Notes: generated by a model not told the origin, from the letters alone. Positions 23,849-36,668 are shown, numbered from the stretch's first letter. The stretch is 64,000 nt of DNA from Macrobrachium rosenbergii (GCF_040412425.1 NC_089762.1:19585702-19649701); one strand, 5' to 3'. Numbers and translations: made by a program.

Positions 23849-24200
23849 GAAAAATCAGGTTTTGACGTAGGAAAAACCTGTTTTTGGTAGTCGCTGTTGA
23901 ATCCTCAAGGAGTTATCTTCCATCGTCTACCAGAGCTCCATGGTGACCAAACTAATATCAAAGAATTCTCTTCTAGTTGGTCTTTTGGCCAGGTATTGTG
24001 TTGTAATGATTAACATTATAACACATGATGGAGTATATAATGGACTCAAAGATAAGAGGTCACTTTCCCTTATCTTCAGCAAAGCTGAACCCAGTTTTTC
24101 CAACGTCAAAAGAGCCTGCAAAAAAGAGAAGTGACTATTGCCCATGCGCATCCGCCCTCTTGTTTACAACCGGGCCGTTAAAAGACCAAGGAGCCATTAC
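23849..24200. repeat. DIRS F left inverted terminal repeat
   Basis: Positions 23980-24180 are the reverse complement of 32930-33213, for example AGTATATAATGGACTCAAAG with CTTTGAGTCCATTATATACT. The right copy carries an extra duplicated piece (TAACTCCATCACGTGTTATA). Confidence 0.8.
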
Positions 24201-24267
24201 TCTCTGTTGGTCAATGCAGGTTGATCCCTTGCCCAAATCCCATGCCTTTTCGTCAGGGAAGTGGGAG

Positions 24268-24365
24268 GATTTTGAGGACTCAACAGCAACTACCAAAAAT
24301 AGGTTTTTCCTACATCAAAACCTGTTTTTTGATAGCATAGTCACTGTTTCGTCCTCAAGGAGCTT
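24268..24365. repeat. DIRS F internal complementary region
   Basis: The left half mirrors the left tip (TACCAAAAATAGGTTTTTCC against GGAAAAACCTGTTTTTGGTA). The right half (GATAGCATAGTCACTGTTTC GTCC) should mirror the right tip, which is missing from the window. Confidence 0.68.
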
Positions 24366-24699
24366 TACAAAGAAATTGACAGGTGACAAAAAAAGGCTTA
24401 AGCTCTCGCTTTTTAATCCCAACACCCCAAAGGAAATAACATTTCCAGTCCAAGGTCAAGCCACAGATTTCAAGTCCCATTCTTTATTCCAAATACTCTT
24501 CAGGTTTTGATACCAAGGAACAAGAAACTATACACAAACTTATATTTTAGGATGTAGTTCTACAGTGGCTTACCTAAGCATGCTGGGTTTGGTTGTAGTA
24601 CTGTCACCCCTCTCCCAGCGATAGTTAGCATACTCACCGTCAATATGACCCCTGGTTTTCTGCCGCAGCACCTAGGGGTTAAGACTAACTATGCCACCT

Positions 24700-25440
24700 A
24701 CTGATACACAGTGTAGTCAAATTTGTTCGAACATGTGGCAATAATTTAACTGATGACCACCCTGTACATTTGGAGACTTCTTCGAAAGAGACATTTCTGA
24801 AGAAGGCCAAAGACGTACTTACTTTCCTAACATCATGTGACCTATGGAAAGAGTGTGGATTTCCCTTTTTAATGAGAAAACACTACAATCATTCTCAGTC
24901 TTTGTAGGGAGAGTGGTTAGTTTGTGCTAGGGTGTAGGAAAATAGGACCTTCTGGGGTGTTTGCTGTGACTTCTAGGTAAACCTTAAGTGCTTGAACTGG
25001 GCATAATGTCTTGTCTGCTAAATTGAATTTTCTTATAAGAATGGATTTCCTTTTTAAAGGATCCATATTCTTGGCCAGGAATGATGGGCCAGGGGACAAT
25101 AATAATTGATGGTCAGCTATTTGCTTGATGCATCATCCCCATCTAAGAGAGCCCAGTTCACTAATACTGTACGAGCTCCTGATGCTAATGCAATCAAGAA
25201 GATCACCTTTTGTAGCCTGTGCGTTGTGGTTGTATTGGGTCCACTGAATTGAGGGGTTGATAGAAGTCTAAGCACCTTGTTCAGGGACCAAGTAATTGGA
25301 AGCCTTTCGGGAGTGGGCCTTTGTAGAGCAAAAGACTGCAGAAGGGAAGTGACAACTTCTATACTGGAGTCAATCCCGAATCCATAAAGCAAGGGTTCCA
25401 TTAATGCAGCCTTGTATGCCATGACTGTTGTAACCACAAG
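24700..25440 (-). pseudogene. DIRS F tyrosine recombinase, degenerate
   Basis: The frame 25117-25437 has TVMAYKAALMEPLLYGFGID and HRLQKVIFLIALASGARTVL, the core-binding part up to the first arginine region. The frame 24917-25099 continues PVQALKVYLEVTANTPEGPI. Near 24790-24840 another frame gives SHDVRKVSTSLAFFRNVSFE, an H-x-x-R box. The following segment reads GWSSVKLLPHVRTNL; the nucleophile tyrosine is not evident. The protein is broken by at least two frame changes. Confidence 0.7.
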
Positions 25441-25632
25441 GCATTTGTCTTCAAAAGGGTATATAAGAAAAATAAAGTTTCTATAGAAATCTCAACTGGG
25501 CTCTCAGTATGGATATAATCTAACCATATCTTCCATATGGACTGGTAATGCTGGATAGATGTCCGTAATTTTTGCACTAGGTACCTAGCAATGTTGAGTG
25601 AGTAATTATCACGATAGATATTTTTTAAAAAT

Positions 25633-27470
25633 CTATACGTGAAGGTCTCGGCTTAGAAAGGAGAGACTTTCCCTCCTACTGTCTGGGATAGAACAGCGGA
25701 CGACAGTGGAATTGATCTTTTTGTCTGTTGTTGAGGTAATAGGAACCAATGCCTGTTTGGCCAATTTGGGGCTATTAAGTACACTATTCCTATGAAGGTT
25801 AGAAGTTTGCTCAAAACCTTTGAAATCTGGGACAATGGAGGAAAAATTATCGTCCTCCCCTTGTTCCAGTCTTAAGGAAGGCATCTCTTGCTGTTGCTTG
25901 ACTGTCCAGGTTTGGAGACACATACATTAGGAGTTTGTGATTCTAGTATGTGGCGAACAGGTCCACTTCCAGTTGTGGAAGCATGTTGGCTATTATTTGA
26001 AAAGAGTGGTTGTCCAACATCCACTCTGTTGAGGCTGTCGTTTTCCTTGATAGAGAGTCTGCTATTACAATGAGACCCCCTGTGAGGTGAACTGCAGACA
26101 TGTGCCACTTCCTTGCTTGCGCCATCCGAAGGATGGCTAACATTACCATATTGAGAGGAGGTGAATGTGATCCAGACCTCTTGATGTAGGATATTGTGGT
26201 TATGTTCTCTCTCTTCTGGAGGTTTGAGTTTTTTGAGAGACAAAAAGACAGCCATCAGCTCCAGGAAATTGATATAACAATTCCTGAGTAGCTGATCACC
26301 TCCCTGCCACCTGACAATCCTCCCAATGTCCTCCCAACCTGTCAACGAGGCATCTGTGAGTTTGTCACTCATACAGATGGAGGAGTCAGGGTGACCTGTT
26401 TCACCAGAGATTCCTTCCAAATCTAAGGCCAAAGTATCTCCCCAACTCTTTTAATCCTTTGATGAGGTCTGTCTTGCATCTTTTTTCTTGCATGCGATAG
26501 CCAGAATTTGTTCACATTTTTAGTTGCAATCTATGTATTGGATCTATTACTGATGAGAACTGCAGCAGGCCCATCATACATTCTGATTGCCATCTGGAAA
26601 CTCTGGGCTGTGCAAGGAACCTTTTGAGGACTTGCCTTATTCTGTTTTGAGTATGATGGGGAGAGACAACAGGCCGTGAAGAGTATCCCAACACAGTCCC
26701 AGCCACTGAAAGTGTCTGCTGGGCGTGAGGCAGGATGTTTTCAAATTTATAATAAAACCTTTTGACTGTACTGTAGTCTGTTGACCATTGCTCTTAGGTT
26801 TTTCAAGCACTCTTTTCTTGTGGGCCCCCAGATCTTTTTGTTTGAGTTCTCGAACAAATACCGTTGCTAGTTTTGAAAAATATTCTTTAGGCAATGTTTA
26901 GCCCAAAGGACATGACTTTGAATCTGTACGTATCTTTCCCTATTCAGAACCTTAGAAAGGGGCGGAAGGGAACAGCTACAGGGATGTGTCCGTGTGCATC
27001 TTTCAGATCCATAGAAGTTGTCCAAGTCCCTTTTTGAAATGATTCAATGTACTTAGGCAACGGTAATTATCCAAAACTTTCGGCAAACAATGTGCTTGTT
27101 CAATGCTGATTGGTTGAGGATCACTCTTCTTTTGGATGAGTCCCTTTTGAGGACACTGAAGAGACATATACTTGGTGGCGAATATACAGAAGTTTCTCTA
27201 TAGGCCCCATTAACAGGACCTTTCTGTACATATAAATAATACTGTCCCCCCACAGGGAAAATGTCCATTGTCTGTGATGTCATTGAAGCTGATCCCCAAC
27301 CAATATAATTCCTCTTGGTATCTGCTTCCTCCTTTGCCTTCACCTTTGATAGCCATTCCAGGCGTTGTTTTTCCTTTTTCCCCCTATGGGATGGTTTTTG
27401 GACCTTGTGAAAAAGGATGGCCTTGAAGTTGTTGTTGTCCCTTTGCAGGGAATTGTCCCTTCTGACCACC
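25633..27470 (-). pseudogene. DIRS F RT / RNase H region, degenerate
   Basis: RT entry reads CLFSVLKRDSSKRRVILNQS then ALNKHIVCRKF at 27053-27160. DLKDAHGHIPVAVPFRPFLRF is seen near 26950-27015, the motif with the first catalytic aspartate. The connection at 26637-26706 reads LGLCWDTLHGLLSLP. RNase H follows at 25872-26432 (CMSDKLTDASLTGWEDIGRI; YINFLELMAVFLSLKKL) and the end of that domain at 25943-26149 (GGLIVIADSLSRKT, PQLEVDLFATY). A YLDD box was not found. Many frame changes. Confidence 0.75.
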
Positions 27471-28209
27471 TACCTGTTTTTTGAGGAAAAATTTTTGGGG
27501 TGACTGAAGGCTTATATGATTTTTTATCAAAGTGAGCCTTTTTTGGGGTTGGGTAAAGGGAAATTTTGGGTTCTTTGTTTCCTGAATTCCTCTTTTCCCA
27601 GAAGAGCATACACTGTACAATTCTGTTGGTTGGCATGCTCGTTGAGTTGAGCCACAACAGACTCCTCTAACAGGTCCTTACAGAAGGGGTTAGAATGTAA
27701 TAATGCAGTGACATTGGAGAGTGATTTGATGGAGCTCTCCAATGCTTCCATTCACAATTTTATGCGCCATTCTAGGAAGTCAAAGAGTGCTTTCCATCGG
27801 GTTCTCATAAGACTTTTGGCCTCAACAGCAAAAATTATCCTGGGATGTTCTGGAAGCCTTAAGATGGCAACTTCCAGCAAGGTGGTAGAGGTTATAATGC
27901 TAAGGAGTCGGAGCCTAGCATAAAATTCTGACGAGGCTACTTGGTGAGCAACTTGGGTCTTATTCAAAAAGGAAGTAGAGATCCATTTTTCACTGACCTG
28001 GTAAAGAAAAGTAAACATCAGGCACGCATACCAAGAGACAGAAGGATCTTGTTCCAGAAAATCAGAAAGTGGAAAAAGATCTTGTAAAAAAAAGAATGCA
28101 TGGAAAGTGATGGAGCTAAAAAGTAAGCTAGAAAATGCAGAGATTATACAGGTAAGAAAAAGAAAATCAGGACCTTCAGAAAGGACCTTTGTATCAAGCA
28201 AAACCCCAA

Positions 28210-29740
28210 AATGTTTTACTCACAGGCAAAAAAGATGAATAAAATAAGAGTAGAGAATAGGCCCTCTAAAATTGAAGGGTGATTAACAAATGAAAAAGAA
28301 ATTATGTAACATTTAGTAGAAAGATATAAGGTGAATTCATCCTAGAATTGATAATGAAGATAATGATACAGAAATAAGAGATGAAAATAGTACATAGATA
28401 TTACTGAAGCCGAGTGCCTATTAATGATTTAAAAATGGATCAGCAGGAGGACCAGTGGTGTTCCTGCCATTTTGTTAAAGAAAGTGGTTCATTCAATCAA
28501 GCTGCTCCCAATATTATTAAGACAAAGTATAGATACAGGCAAGATTTATGATGAGCATAAATTTATTACTGGATCAAGACTAGATTAATAATTATAGGCC
28601 TGTGAGTCTGACATCTCTTATTATGAAAAGTTTATGAAAGAGAAACATTTAATGAAAAATAGTTTGTTTAATATAGGACAACATGGTTTTGTACCCAGTG
28701 AAGTCTGTTAGTCCACCATGAAAGCATTATAAAAATATCAAAAGATCAGATGTGGTTTACCTAGACTTTGCAAAAGCTTTGACAAGGTATACCATAATAT
28801 ATTAGCGAAAAAAATTAGAAAACATAACATTGTGGATAAACTAGTTTGGATAAAAGAACTTTTGTAGTGATTGCTAACACAAAAATCGGATGACTACAGT
28901 AATATCCGTTGTGCCACAAGGATCTGCAGTGTTAGCTGCATTGCTGTTTGTGATTATAATTGCAGACATTAATGTTAGTAATTTCTAACACAAGAATAAG
29001 TAAGGAGACCTAGGAACTTCATAAAAGAGACCTTGGGCAGAGGTTTTATTTAACTCTGATAAATTTGAATCAATAAACTATGGTGATAAAGAAGGAATGC
29101 TATTCAGACAATCACAAATAAGGAAGCAGTTAAAAGACCTTGGTGTGATGTTGAATTGGCAATGATCAAATAGCAATACTATTGGCAAAACGCAAGGGAA
29201 TGTTGTTCACTTCAAAACAAGAAAAGCTGAACACATGATTATGCTTTATAAAACATACATTATAGTCCATTGAATATTGCAATTAATATGGTACCCACAC
29301 TACCAAAAGGATATTGCACAAATCATACAAAGGTCCTTTACAGCTAGAATAGAAGAAGTTAAGGACTTGACTACTTGAAAGACTACAATTGTTTATATAG
29401 TCTTGAAAGGAGAAGAGAACATTGATTATCCAAGCATGGAAACAGATGTATTACTCATGGAGCTAAAAATATCAGAAAGCTGCAAGCAGACTTAATATGC
29501 CCCTATACTTTATGGAAAGCACACAGGACATTAATCCACCACACACCAGCATCGATAATGCAGCGTCTATTCAATGCGCTACTGTCATCTGAGAAACATA
29601 TCCTTTGTGTTTAAGAATAAGCTTGACAAATATTTAAGATGCATCCCAGACCATCCAAGACTGGAAGATGCAAAATATACCGGAAGATGCAAATTCTCTG
29701 GTAGACATCAGATCCTTTGAGGACCTGGGGCAACCCGAAC
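28210..29740 (+). pseudogene. LINE reverse transcriptase remnant inside DIRS F
   Basis: On the plus strand, with frame jumps, the reading gives RPVSLTSLIMKS near 28597-28632, GQHGFVPSE near 28677-28702, VYLDFAKAF then DKVYHNILAKKIRKHNI near 28757-28833, SVVPQGSAV near 28907-28932 and YSLERRREH near 29398-29422. These are the RT palm and C-terminal motifs of a jockey/CR1-like non-LTR element. It runs opposite to DIRS F and is heavily mutated. Confidence 0.72.
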
Positions 29741-30135
29741 GAACTGTAAGGTCTGTAAATGATTTCTTTAGTTTTTTTAATGCTATAGGCACAAGTAAGA
29801 AAACCATTTCTGTTAAGTGGTTTCTCCTCTGGTGAGATGGTACAGGTGCCATTCTGTACTAAGGAATGCTGCCATTTGTGGAATTCTCTATTTAAACTGT
29901 GTAGTTTTTCCCATTAATTACCTTTGCCATTGGGAGAGAAAGTGCACAAGAGGCATCTTGCCAAGGATTTCAGTATCATCAGGGGTGAGTATTGGAGCTC
30001 CTATTATGTTTTGATCTGAAGTTCTGTATTCCAAACTGACCCACTAGTCAGAATTCTAGAATCAGACTTTGTTTGGGCAAATATCTGGATGTATCCACTT
30101 ACATGGGAGTTTTTCATGTATCCCTTTTGGTTCTG

Positions 30136-30600
30136 AGCTCAATTTCCTGCCAAATGTGTGTATCCCTTTTGGGGAACTTGCAAACAGCTTGCATCTGTGT
30201 ATCCCTTTAACAGGTAATAAAATCTCAATTTTCTTACAGAACTGATCAAATGTTGCAAAACTGTGTATCCCTTTTGGGGGCTTGCTTGTGTATCCCTTTT
30301 TGGGTACAGGTCAATAAAAGATTTCTTACAGAACTGATCAAATGCCACAAACTGCAAACTGCTGTGTCTATCCCTTTTTTGGGGGAGCTTGCCACAAACT
30401 GTGTATCCCTTTTGGGGGAGCTTGCCATAAACTGTGTATCCCTTTTGGGGGAGCTTGTGCAATCTAACTGAGCTTCAGCAACTAAACTGTAACTGCCTGT
30501 TAATCAAGGGGCAAAAGTCCTGGGCAAGTTACTATACCCTTCCAAAAAAGTAGACATTTCAGTCTGAGTTAGGTGGATCCCAGTATCCCTTTTGGGGGAA
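30136..30600. repeat. Minisatellite of TGTATCCCTTTTGGGGGAGC units
   Basis: At least eight copies of the core GTATCCCTTTT occur at irregular spacing. The last three full units (about 30 bases each, 30400-30450) are nearly identical. In the minus-strand frame the units read as PQKGYTV-type repeats within the gag-like region. Confidence 0.85.
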
Positions 30601-31194
30601 AGATCCTATTCAGCAATGATAGCTGCATGGGGAATAGAATTCCTTCTGGGAGGTTTCTCCCATGGCTAGCTTAAATTTATGTCCCTGAGCCTTCTGGGTT
30701 CAGCAGGGCCATTTTGATGGCAATGTTCACTTCATATTTTTTAATAAGAATGTGAACTCCATGTAAAGATTCCTCTACTTCCTCCACAGGGTTAACCTGG
30801 GAGGTATTGGCGACTGATGTTAATGGGTTTTGGCCCAAACATTGATGTTGTTCAGAGGAAGGGTTAAATATCTGCTGCCGGAGTTCTGCCGGAAAGATAA
30901 TCTCCCCCTTCCTCACCCCTACTGAACCCTAGGACCCATTGAGACAGCTTAAAAGGAGCTGTTTCGTCCTTAAAACTTGCTGCCAGGAGCATACTACAGA
31001 TCTCGCCCAAATCTGGCGACCAAGCAAATTTTCCTTGTTTTTTACAAGGACTATGCTCATGGCAGGTGGTATGGGCTGTACCCACTGGCAAAAAGTGAAC
31101 CGAGCAATTTGCTACGGAACACTTGAACTGAGGATCCTGCCTAATGGCGGCCCTGTAGTGATATAAAGCAAGTTGTTGTTAGAAGCTAGTTAGT

Positions 31195-32900
31195 ATTAAT
31201 TGTTTTTAAGTGAGGGACACTTCTGTAGTTCCTCATATAGTTTCCATATTACAGGTTAATTTGATTACAATTGTGCAGTTTTAATACATTTAATTAAATA
31301 TCTATGTTAAACCTTCTAAGGTTTAGGTTAGTTTTCATACCTGTACATGGCTGTATTATTTATACACTGTTAGTCCTTTTGCAATGGCCAAGTGAAATTT
31401 TTAATTCCAATTGTCATGCCATTCAGACTAACTGCTATGAACTAATTTGTTTGACTAACCCAAACTACTGTTTTATATAGCTTAGGGTAATGATTCTAGT
31501 ATAATCTACGTTAAGCTAAGAATAGAGGATTTCTTAGAAGGTTCTTGCTTAACCTATTCTAGGCTTATTTACAACTTAAAAGATATAAACTTTACAGAAA
31601 ATAATTCTCTTATAATCTGTTTTTCTGTTTTATGTGGCCGAGACTACCTTTTCATCTGATATTCGGCCATTGCTGTTTTAGGCTAATAGTAGGATATTCC
31701 TTATAAGGGGGTTCCTACTTAATATGGTTAGGCTACTGCCTGTTCTAGATTTATATCACCTTTAAGGATATAGGCTACACAAGACCCTACTAGCACGTAA
31801 CCTTAAAGATATGCTACCGAGTCATAAACTAGGTTATTTTATTTAGGCTAGGATACTGTTTATATATAAAAAATCCTGGGCTTATTTGTTCTTTCTTAAC
31901 CTAGTATAGGGTATTGCCTAATCCAGATTATTATAAAAACAGAAAACTTACTAATATGTAACCTTATTATTCAACTATTTGTCTAACCCAGTTTGTTGTT
32001 TATATCCAATCCTAGGCTATTTGGTTTACTATATAAAACAGTATATAATCACTTGTGTGTAACCTTATAACCAGGTTATAACTTACTCTTATCTAGGCTA
32101 CTGCCTAATCTGGATTATTTAATTCACACTTAAGTGTATGGGTTACATAAACAAAACACAATCAGCCTACCTTAGTATGTAGCCTTAAGGTTAGGTTACC
32201 ATCTCATCCAGCACAGATTTTGATTTCATCTAGTCCTAATTACATGGTCTAGGCTAACAATTTAGTCCAAAAATGGGATGTTTCATTTTAAGTTACCACT
32301 TAACTTGATATAAGGTAATGCCTAGGCTAGTCCTGGATTATTTAGCTCATGCTTAAGTGCACAGGCTTATATAAAAGGGAAAATTTTTTTTTACTAATAT
32401 GTAGCCTCATTGTTAGGCTATCAATTTACTTTGCCCAGATACTGTTATTATCTGATCCTAGGGTCCTCAGTCTAAGCTAGGCTACTTAGGATACGTAATC
32501 CAAGGATGTACATAGGCTACAGACAACATCCACTATTAATCTAGTCTGAATTATTCTCACTTACTGCCTAGATTATTGTAAACATCGTGTAATCTGAGAA
32601 CATTTCTTTTAGTTAAAACATTTAGTTAGAACTTAAAACAATTTTCGTTTTACAAAACTAGGTAGCAATCAACGCTTTACGAAACTAGGTAGGCTAGCGA
32701 TCAACGAGCCGGGTTCCGGCTTTAACACACAAATTATATAAATTCCAGAAGTTTAAAACTAAAACTTTTAACTGGAAGTTAATATTGAGCACTTATCTTG
32801 CTATTTTTGATGTTTCCATAATCCTCAATACTAAAATGGAGAAAAAAGTCGAATTTTTTCGGAGCGCTGGTAACAACATGAACCGTTAAACAGACCAAAC
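31195..32900. other. DIRS F 5' region, non-coding
   Basis: No gene is seen. Phrases such as TAGGCTACTGCCTAATCTGG and CACTTAAGTGTATGGGTTAC recur in diverged form (31730, 32090, 32320), suggesting decayed tandem duplication. The segment lies between the gag N-terminus and the right terminal repeat. Confidence 0.5.
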
Positions 32901-32919
32901 AGTGGAACATGCGTTCACT

Positions 32920-33215
32920 TTAGACCAAACAGAGAGTAATGGCTCCTTTGGTCTTTATAACTCCATCACGTGTTATAATGTAAACAAATAGGGCGGATGC
33001 GCAACTGCGAGAATTCTTTGATAATTAGTCACTTCTCTTTCTTGCAGGTTCTTTTGACGTTGGAAAAAATCTAGGTTCAGCTAAATGATGCTGAAGATAA
33101 AGGGAAAGTGCCCTCTTATCTTTGAGTCCATTATATACTCCATCATGTGTTATAATGTTAATCATTACAACACCCTTCTGTTACTGGCCAAAAGACCAAC
33201 TCTGGGTTGTAATAG
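32920..33215. repeat. DIRS F right inverted terminal repeat, truncated
   Basis: Reverse complement of the left terminal repeat until GGCCAAAAGACCAACT at 33190-33206. Homology then stops and gag remnant G begins. Confidence 0.75.
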
Positions 33216-33229
33216 GGTTTCTTGGGTTT

Positions 33230-35120
33230 GGGGAGTGATTAGTTTGATTTATGCTTCTCTTTGGTCCCTTAGGTGCCATTTCATAAAATCAAGGAGCACT
33301 TCCCACAGGGAATCCATAAAAATATAAGCAACAGCAGCCATAATGGTCCTTGGTGACTCTGGAATCTCCCTCATACTCACTTCCAGGATCATGGTAGAGG
33401 TTAGAATAAAGATGAGTGGAACCTCATATGGATCACAAAAGTGAGTGGCCTGTCGGAGACTTTGCCCATAGGGACAGAAATGCTGGGTAGCCCCGTCCAA
33501 AGGGAGCTCTTTCTGTTCTAAGGAAAGGATGCACTTCTCATTCCTTTATGGAGTTGTCAGACACTGGGATGGCTGAAATTAATGGCTTTATCTCTGTCAC
33601 TGTCTCATACATCTTAGTAACTGTGAAATTCTGAAAATCTTCCTGCACAAGAGTCATCATTTTAAAAGTAAAGGGACGGAAGGATGAAGACAACCAGAGG
33701 GGGTGCTGATTCTCCAGGATGGTCAACATACCAGAATTTGCAATGAAATGGAAAAAAGGGCTTTGATCACCTGGCCACCATTCCAGCTCAGCAGTTTCTG
33801 TATTCCATATGGCAAAGGGCAGCTCTGTCATGGATTTCTATGATCCACCTTGATCACTGACTTTTGCTCCTTAATAAAGTATTTGCTATCTTGTAAGAAG
33901 AGACCGTGAGGTGCCATAGCAAGGATTTTCAGTATTGGAGTATTGGTGTCAGGGATGGGAGAGGGCATCCCTGATCCTCTCACCCTGGTAAGGTTAGAGT
34001 CCAAAATGTTCAGAGTGCTATGACATGTCAGTATTATAAGCAGGAGGGCATTCCAATAGGAGTCAAGGTCTGATTCTAATGAGGATCTAGGAGATCAACT
34101 CAAATTTCTCCTAGCCTTGGGGTTTTTGGTAGCCAGTTACAAGGACCTTACTTCCCTAGCAAGTAATCTTCATGTCGGTGGCCTTCAAGGACTTTTTGGA
34201 CTCTCTCCTACGGGCTGAAAATGTCTTGGTAACAATGTCCAATTCAGTAACCAAGACTGCCCTGTATTTCCAAGGGGAACCTTAATACTTTGCCTTACCT
34301 TCTTAAGGATCTCCTTCCTGAACTCCAACCATACATTTGAATCAGAATTTCCTTGAGGTACTTGGGTTGAAGTAGTTGGATTACTACCAACTGGCAGAGA
34401 GGAAGCCTCAGGTGAGGGACTAAGAACCATGGGGAAAACAGGAAAATCAAGGGAGGAGGGGGGCCTGTTAGAGTCCTCTTCAACATTGGATTTGCAAGGG
34501 AGATCCAGAATCCCCCTCCCAGAGCACTTCCTCACGCAAGATAAAAGGCCAGTGCCTCTGGGCCCTTTGAATTCAGTAAGGACAGCTCAATAGTTTGGTC
34601 CAATTCATGCCCATTTTTCAGGGCATGTGTCCCAAATAACGACAATTCACCTCCAATAGAGAAGTCATATAGGAAGATCATGAATTCCTACGTTTTGGCA
34701 TGTTTGGCTGAGCATGGAATATACTTGGTGGGGAAGAAAACAATCACAGCCAGAGTTCTGCCAAGAAGATGTAATCCCTTTCCCTTTCATCAGCACTCCT
34801 ACCAAACCACTGAATCCATAGGGCTACTTTAAACTGGACCCCATCATATGACCAACCAAATTCACCTTTATGTCTGTGTTTGTGGCATGTGATATGTGCT
34901 GTCCCCCAGGTGAAAAGCAGACTACATAGTTTGCAACAGAGCAAGTGACCTCTGGGTCTTGTTTAATAGCAGCCCTGTAATGGGAAAAAATAGCCATGAG
35001 AAATGGTACTATGCAAGCCACATATATATACTGGATAAGCAGGGCACAAACTGGAACAAAATGGACCAACTTGGTTATAGTACATGACCATGAAGACCAG
35101 TTAAGCAACAAGGTCTTTCA
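33230..35120 (-). pseudogene. DIRS gag remnant G (F-related)
   Basis: The frame 33249-33500 has ILTSTMILEVSMREIPESPR then TIMAAVAYIFMDSLWEVLLD, matching the C-terminal gag block of F. The frames at 33538-33831 and 34185-34535 fill the middle. The frames at 34744-35111 have AIKQDPEVTCSVAN and WGTAHITCHKHRHKGEFGWS, matching F's Cys/His-rich N-terminus. No RT or recombinase is attached. It directly follows the broken right end of F, so it may be the residue of a second copy joined by deletion. Confidence 0.65.
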
Positions 35121-35499
35121 AAACAAAACAGCCACAAAACAATGTGTAAAAATAGACATCATGTAACACCCTTTTTATGAAATTTTAATTAAATAAAGGT
35201 ATTATTACACTTTCATTAGTATAATGCAATGAAGCATTAAATTATATATTATACAGGGTACCAAAAGTGAAGTATAGGAAAGAATTTTGATCCTGTTAAG
35301 AAAACAGTATACAGTCCGGACAGATATACTGTAAGTATCTGTATTAGTAAGGGCACAATACGAGATCCCCTCAATTAGGGCTTGATAAAAATAATGAATT
35401 GTAATATAAAACTGTACGGTGAAGGAATACAAATAAAAAATAGATCCTCCCGAACAATAAAGAATAAGATAAACCTCCCACAAAAATCCCAATATTAAA

Positions 35500-35850
35500 C
35501 ATCCTCAACTTACGGCAGGCAATCTGCTCCAGTGCTGTGCTGTAAGCTGATTTCACCCGTAAGTCGTGTTTCCCCGTTATCGGCACTTTAATGGCGCTTA
35601 CAGTGCCATAACTTGATGTCTGGTGCTGCAACTTGATGTTGCATCAAGTTACAGCACCATAAGCGCCATTAACTTGATGCTGCATCAAGTTGTAGTGTCA
35701 TAAATGGCATTAACTTGATGCCTATTCTTGCCATTAGTGCTGTAGCTTCATGCAACATCAAGTTACGGTGCTGAAAAAGCACCGTACGATCGAATATGAC
35801 GTAAGTCGGTGTTACCATAAGTCGGTGATGCACTGCATAATGAAAATCCC
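35500..35850. mobile_element. Probable MITE with internal palindromes
   Basis: ATGGCGCTTACAGTGCCATAACTTGATG, its inverse and further ATGCTGCATCAAGTTGTAG-type units fold on each other. The ends CAACTTACGGCAGGCAATC and, in reverse, CACCGACTTATGGTAACACC are weakly similar. Target duplication is unclear. Confidence 0.45.
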
Positions 35851-35871
35851 AATTATAATTAAATCCCTTAA

Positions 35872-36668
35872 CCCTTAAGGGACGGCATAATTTATCAATG
35901 TGCAGCATCCCAGACCGGGGAAACTTTGAGTTCGGCAAAATAAAAAAAAAATCACATCAATGGAAAGAGAATGACACGTACATGCACACTGTATAAATAA
36001 AAAATTCTAAAAATTTTCCCTACCTTCCACGAGAAGTTGAAAATGACTATTTACAACCCCTTGTGGGGCCTCATTTACAAGACAATTGTAAATTTTACCA
36101 ACTTATATATGTTTTTTCTAATAAATAAGTTTTTTGGATTTTGTAAAATTATTATTACTGCTCACACAATATCAAAACAGATAAGAAATAAAAGCAGTAA
36201 CAAATTTTTTACATATTTGTTGTAAAATATTCACGTAAGTTAACGAGAAGGAAGATTCAATAACATTTTTTTACTTTTACATGCTTTTTCTAATATTTCT
36301 TTGTAATTTTCTTTGTAAAACTACATTTACAACCGACATACTATCGTAACAGACAAAAACAAAAAACAACAGCAACCCCTTCGTATATTTACAAGCAAAC
36401 TTACACAAAGACTCATGTGAGAGAGAGAGAGATGCAGTACCTTCCCCCTTGAAGTCACAAGCATTACTGATACTGGCCTAACTCTCAGTTTGTATAAAAG
36501 TTGCCATTAGTGAATTTATAGCATATAGAAGTATTGGCATCTTTGTTTCAAATCATTACTGTATTACCATAACAGTGGTGCATAATTCTGCTTCACACTC
36601 AAGCTCAATCTGTCCACCTCCCCAAACCTGTTTTACTTCACACTGAAGCTCAATCCGTCCACTAAGGG
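35872..36668. mobile_element. TTAA-flanked piggyBac-like non-autonomous element
   Basis: TTAA-CCCTTAAGGGACGG at the left is mirrored by CCGTCCACTAAGGG-TTAA at the right. A TTAA target and CCCT tips are the pattern of piggyBac-superfamily elements. No transposase is present. Confidence 0.7.

Larger units (their letters stand above)
22150..23850. mobile_element. TA-flanked element with one visible end
   Basis: The left end is CAGTGCTCCCCCATTTTTAC, preceded by TA. The interior is non-coding and contains an AG tract, a TAA tract and a long inverted repeat. The right end is not seen: DIRS F begins at about 23849 and no matching terminus appears after it. Confidence 0.55.
27470..31130 (-). pseudogene. 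DIRS F gag-like region, split by a LINE
   Basis: The N-terminal part at 30864-31130 shows a Cys/His-rich stretch: CSVANCSVHF, then GTAHTTCHEHSPCKKQGKFA and WSPDLGEIC. This could be a zinc-binding domain. The C-terminal part at 27527-28201 shows SSEFYARLRLLSIITSTTLL and EVAILRLPEHPRIIFAVEAK. The same two blocks recur in remnant G. A LINE remnant separates them (28210-29740), and a tandem repeat lies at 30136-30600. The protein is otherwise unrecognised; gag is inferred from position. Confidence 0.62.
23849..33215 (-). mobile_element. DIRS-like retrotransposon F, large, with nested LINE
   Basis: The left terminal repeat (23849-24200), internal complementary region (24268-24365), recombinase, RNase H, RT and gag remnants, and a partial right terminal repeat (32920-33215) occur in order on the minus strand. 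The right outermost ~50 bases predicted by the internal region are absent, so the end is truncated. A LINE remnant interrupts the gag region. Gag sequence differs from that of B, D and E but matches remnant G. Confidence 0.78.
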
